Below, in pieces: positions 4,838 to 7,566 of a stretch of 7,566 bases of DNA. Positions within the stretch are counted from its first letter, which is position 1. Each line of letters starts with the position of its first letter. The stretch covers positions 1 through 7,566 of the forward strand of contig DASWIV010000337.1 in assembly GCA_036397475.1 (NCBI GenBank). Direction: 5' to 3'. Source of the stretch: DASWIV01 sp036397475. Lineage in GTDB: Bacteria; JAJVIF01; JAPKYR01. The position numbers and the translations under genes were made by a program. Below the pieces are notes generated by a model that saw only the letters and a program-made list of their open reading frames with translations, ran no database searches and was not told the origin of the DNA.

Positions 4838-6405
4838 GCGCGGATGTAATGCAGTTGGTCAGGCAGATCCCTGTTTCAAAAAATACGGTGGTTAAATTAC
4901 TTGGCGAACCAGGATTTTCCGGAAACAGTCCAGCCATTTTTTCCGGGGTTACCGATGACAGCAGGAAAATTCAGCCGGGATTTATTTTCGTAGCGATCGC
5001 AGGATTTGAAACCGACGGGCACAAGTATTTAAAGAGCGCTGTTGATAAAGGTGCGGGATTACTAGTAGCAGAAAAAAAAATTGTTGAATCGGATCCTGTC
5101 CTGACCGTGGAAATTGAAAATGCTCCCATTATAAAAGTAAACGATTCCCGTAAGGCTGTCGCGGACCTTGCCGATACCTTCTATGGGCATCCGTCGAGGG
5201 AAATCCGCATCCATGGCATAACCGGAACTAAAGGAAAAACTACAACAGTTCATCTTGTACGAGATATTTTTGCCGCGGACCGGAAAATTGCCGCGGTAAT
5301 GGGCACGATCGGACTGGAGCTGGGTAATAAACATATAGATATAGGATTGACCACACCCGGACCAGTTGAATTTCAGGAGTACCTCAGGTTTTGCGTCAAT
5401 GAAGGGGCATCGGACATCGCCTGCGAAGTAAGCGCCCATTCAGGCGCACTGAAAAGAACGTCGTCCGTATTTTTCTCATCAGTTACATATATGAACCTGT
5501 CCAGAGACCACCTCGACCATTTTTCCGAGGACGGATACCTTGACGCAAAGTTAGCGATTTCCAGGGACGCCTGCGAAATTAACCCTATGGTAATGGGAAT
5601 CGCCAACGGACGCGATGAACACCATAAAAAATTTCTCGATCCGGTCTCTGAAAATCGCCGCTTTATTTTTGCGGCGTACGAGGAAAATGAAATCCCTGAT
5701 ACTGATGCAATCGATCTTTATGTCCTGATAAAAAGCAGGTCCGCATCGGGCCTCGTATTAAATATCCAGACGAAAATCTGGGAAAGGGAAATTGAGTTTC
5801 CACTAGCCGGACGTTTTAACGCGCAGAACGCTGCGGCGGCGGCATCGATTGCAGCGACCGCGGGTATAGGTCCTGACACGATCGCACGCGGTCTATCGGA
5901 AGCCAGACAGGTCCCGGGACGTCTTGAGAAAATCGACCACGGACAGGATTTCCTGATCGTTGTTGATTACGCTCACGCTCCCCAGCCGGCGGAAGAAGTT
6001 CTGAAGGCACTGAGAGAAATTACAAGTGGAAAATTGATAGGTGTCATGGGTGCGGGTGGAAATCGCGACAGGGGAAAACGCCCGCTGATCGGCAAGGTAA
6101 TGAAATCCAACTGTGACATAGCAGTGATAACCTCGGACAATCCCCGCAAGGAAAATCCGGACGCCATAATCGAGGAAATATTGGATGGGGTAAGAAATTC
6201 TGAAGGAACGGATAAAGTCATTGTGGAGGTTGACCGCACTACTGCTATTCGTGAAGCTCTCGACAATGCGAAACCCGGCGATACTGTAGCGATCCTGGGA
6301 AAAGGACACGAGACTTACCAGATCTTCGCGACTGAAACGATACATTTCGATGACAGGGAGGTTGCCAGGGAGTGGCTGGAGGATAACGGTTATTTCGCTG
6401 AGTGA
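4834..6405 (+). CDS. murE: MurE, UDP-MurNAc-L-Ala-D-Glu:meso-diaminopimelate ligase
   Basis: This cytoplasmic ATP-dependent ligase adds the third stem-peptide residue to UDP-MurNAc-dipeptide. The 523 residues show the Mur ligase three-domain order: an N-terminal UDP-binding domain (TDDSRKIQPGFIFVAI, 40-55), the ATPase domain with P-loop GITGTKGKTTT (128-138), EVSAHSGALKR (198-208), NLSRDHLDH (221-229) and the presumed carbamylated lysine K239 in YLDAK, then the C-terminal domain with PGRLEKI, DYAHAP, GGNRDRGKRP and GKGHETYQ. D435-N-P-R438 is the signature for meso-diaminopimelate, as opposed to lysine. Differences from common forms are K133 in the P-loop (usually Asn) and Ala-His where Ser-His is usual at 201-202. 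ATG at 4834 overlaps the ftsI stop (ATGA), with GGTGG upstream as a likely ribosome binding site. Confidence 0.95.
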   Translation: MSADVMQLVRQIPVSKNTVVKLLGEPGFSGNSPAIFSGVTDDSRKIQPGFIFVAIAGFETDGHKYLKSAVDKGAGLLVAEKKIVESDPVLTVEIENAPIIKVNDSRKAVADLADTFYGHPSREIRIHGITGTKGKTTTVHLVRDIFAADRKIAAVMGTIGLELGNKHIDIGLTTPGPVEFQEYLRFCVNEGASDIACEVSAHSGALKRTSSVFFSSVTYMNLSRDHLDHFSEDGYLDAKLAISRDACEINPMVMGIANGRDEHHKKFLDPVSENRRFIFAAYEENEIPDTDAIDLYVLIKSRSASGLVLNIQTKIWEREIEFPLAGRFNAQNAAAAASIAATAGIGPDTIARGLSEARQVPGRLEKIDHGQDFLIVVDYAHAPQPAEEVLKALREITSGKLIGVMGAGGNRDRGKRPLIGKVMKSNCDIAVITSDNPRKENPDAIIEEILDGVRNSEGTDKVIVEVDRTTAIREALDNAKPGDTVAILGKGHETYQIFATETIHFDDREVAREWLEDNGYFAE

Positions 6406-6409
6406 ACAA

Positions 6410-7566
6410 ATGTATTACACGCTCGGAGAATGGGAGAATGCGACAGGCGGACGAATTTTGTCCGGCGTCCCGGGCATTTTTGTTGGTGGTGAAAATCCTG
6501 GCGGACTGGCGTTCGATACCAGGAAAATAAATAGCGGCGAGTGGTTTGTCGCGTTGATCGGAAAGGAAGGGCGGGATGGACACGAATTCCTGAAAGCCGC
6601 TGTTGATGCCGGAATTGAAGGCGCGATAATTTCCGATGAAACCAGATATCACTGGCTCAACGATGGAGGTTCACTCCCTGCCCTGCTTGTTAAAGACACT
6701 ACTATCGCAATCGCCGATGCCGCACGCGGCATCCTTGGAAAATACTCCCCCAAAAAAATAGCTATAACCGGAACTGTCGGAAAAACAAGCGTCAAGGAAA
6801 TCCTTGCGAGCATATGTTCTCAAAAATCTCCGACACTGAAGAATCCGCATAACTGGAATACCGAGATCGGCGTTCCAATGACAATCTTTGATATCACTCC
6901 AGAAAATAAATTCGCTGTGATCGAATGCGCGTCGAGAGGCGCAGGACAGATACGCCACCTGACACGAATAATCAAACCGGATATCGCCGTGATCACATCG
7001 ATTGGTCCCGGTCATTTATCCGAATTTGGATCGATAGATAATGTCGCGAAAGCCAAGTGGGAAATTGTCGATGGTTTAATGCCCGGGGGAAAGGTTATTG
7101 CTCCGGTAGACAGCCCTTATACAGCTGATTATAGAAAACACCTGGACCTGGTTTCCTTCGGACTAAAATCCAATGCGGATGTTTACCCGGTTGATTATGG
7201 GAACGGTAAATACATTTACCATACTCCCCACGGGGAAATTGAGAAGTCATCCATGGGAGTTTCGATCGCTGATTTTCTAAACGAAGCCTGTTCCATCGCG
7301 GTTGCAGTACACCTCGATCTGACACCCGGAGAGATAAAGTCGGGAATTGAATCCGCTCCGGGCATTTCAGGGCGCAGCGAGAAAATAATTCGAGATAGTG
7401 GTGTTGAAGTTATTTTAGACGCTTACAATTCAAACCCCCTTTCGCTCCGGAATGCGCTGGACAGCCTCGGAAGAGTATCAGCGGAGCGCAAAGTCGCAAT
7501 TCTCGGTGACATGCTCGAACTTGGCGATGACGAGATCGAATACCATCGAACAGCCGGGAAACAGGC
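6410..7566 (+). CDS. murF: MurF, UDP-MurNAc-tripeptide:D-alanyl-D-alanine ligase, partial
   Basis: MurF joins D-Ala-D-Ala to UDP-MurNAc-tripeptide, completing the cytoplasmic pentapeptide precursor. The window holds 385 codons and ends within the C-terminal domain; roughly 60-90 residues are missing by family length. Visible motifs are DTRKINSGEWFVAL near residue 40, the P-loop ITGTVGKTS (119-127), HNWNTEIGVP (147-156), E172 in VIECASRGAGQI, IGPGHLSEFGS around H202, K216 in AKAKWEI, DAYNSNP (337-343) and GDMLELG (366-372). The P-loop has Val where Asn is usual, within the looser GTxGK(T/S) rule. ATG at 6410 lies 4 nt after the murE stop; no strong Shine-Dalgarno sequence is seen, so translation may depend on murE. 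Downstream, mraY would be the expected next gene. Confidence 0.94.
   Translation, partial: MYYTLGEWENATGGRILSGVPGIFVGGENPGGLAFDTRKINSGEWFVALIGKEGRDGHEFLKAAVDAGIEGAIISDETRYHWLNDGGSLPALLVKDTTIAIADAARGILGKYSPKKIAITGTVGKTSVKEILASICSQKSPTLKNPHNWNTEIGVPMTIFDITPENKFAVIECASRGAGQIRHLTRIIKPDIAVITSIGPGHLSEFGSIDNVAKAKWEIVDGLMPGGKVIAPVDSPYTADYRKHLDLVSFGLKSNADVYPVDYGNGKYIYHTPHGEIEKSSMGVSIADFLNEACSIAVAVHLDLTPGEIKSGIESAPGISGRSEKIIRDSGVEVILDAYNSNPLSLRNALDSLGRVSAERKVAILGDMLELGDDEIEYHRTAGKQ

Overview
This window holds the start of a bacterial division and cell wall (dcw) cluster, preceded by a divergent peptidase-family gene. The + strand order is mraZ, rsmH (mraW), an ftsL-like gene, ftsI (class B penicillin-binding protein), murE and murF. 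That is the classical dcw order, and the window ends inside murF. The MurE ligase carries the DNPR signature of meso-diaminopimelate-adding enzymes, so the cell wall is probably of the DAP type, as in most Gram-negative bacteria. Several proteins (RsmH, MraZ, the FtsL-like protein) are clearly divergent from the well-studied versions. The source may therefore be a poorly sampled phylum, but I cannot name it from sequence alone. Coding DNA is roughly half G+C, while the one long intergenic region is about 27% G+C by hand count.

Layout: positions 1-672 (minus strand) are the N-terminal 224 codons of an M20D-type metal-dependent amidohydrolase. It has its own good promoter and ribosome binding site and is read away from the dcw genes. 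Positions 673-1053 are an AT-rich divergent control region. In it, three T(G/A)GGA boxes are spaced exactly 31 bp apart (830, 861, 892), and the second and third head clearly similar repeat units. A further TAGGC pair (1001, 1032) has the same 31-bp spacing. This is the most interesting non-coding signal in the window and a candidate MraZ autoregulatory array. Positions 1054-7566 are six tightly packed + strand genes. Two junctions (ftsL/ftsI and ftsI/murE) are 4-nt ATGA overlaps, and the only notable gap is about 90 nt between rsmH and ftsL.

Functionally, MraZ is the expected transcriptional regulator of the cluster and RsmH methylates 16S rRNA. FtsL and FtsI belong to the septal peptidoglycan synthesis complex. 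MurE and MurF successively add the third residue and the terminal dipeptide to UDP-MurNAc in the cytoplasm. The gene content is an ordinary housekeeping set and I see no hidden defence or mobile system. What deserves attention is the operator-like repeat array and the unusual residues in RsmH, MraZ, MurE and the FtsI tail.
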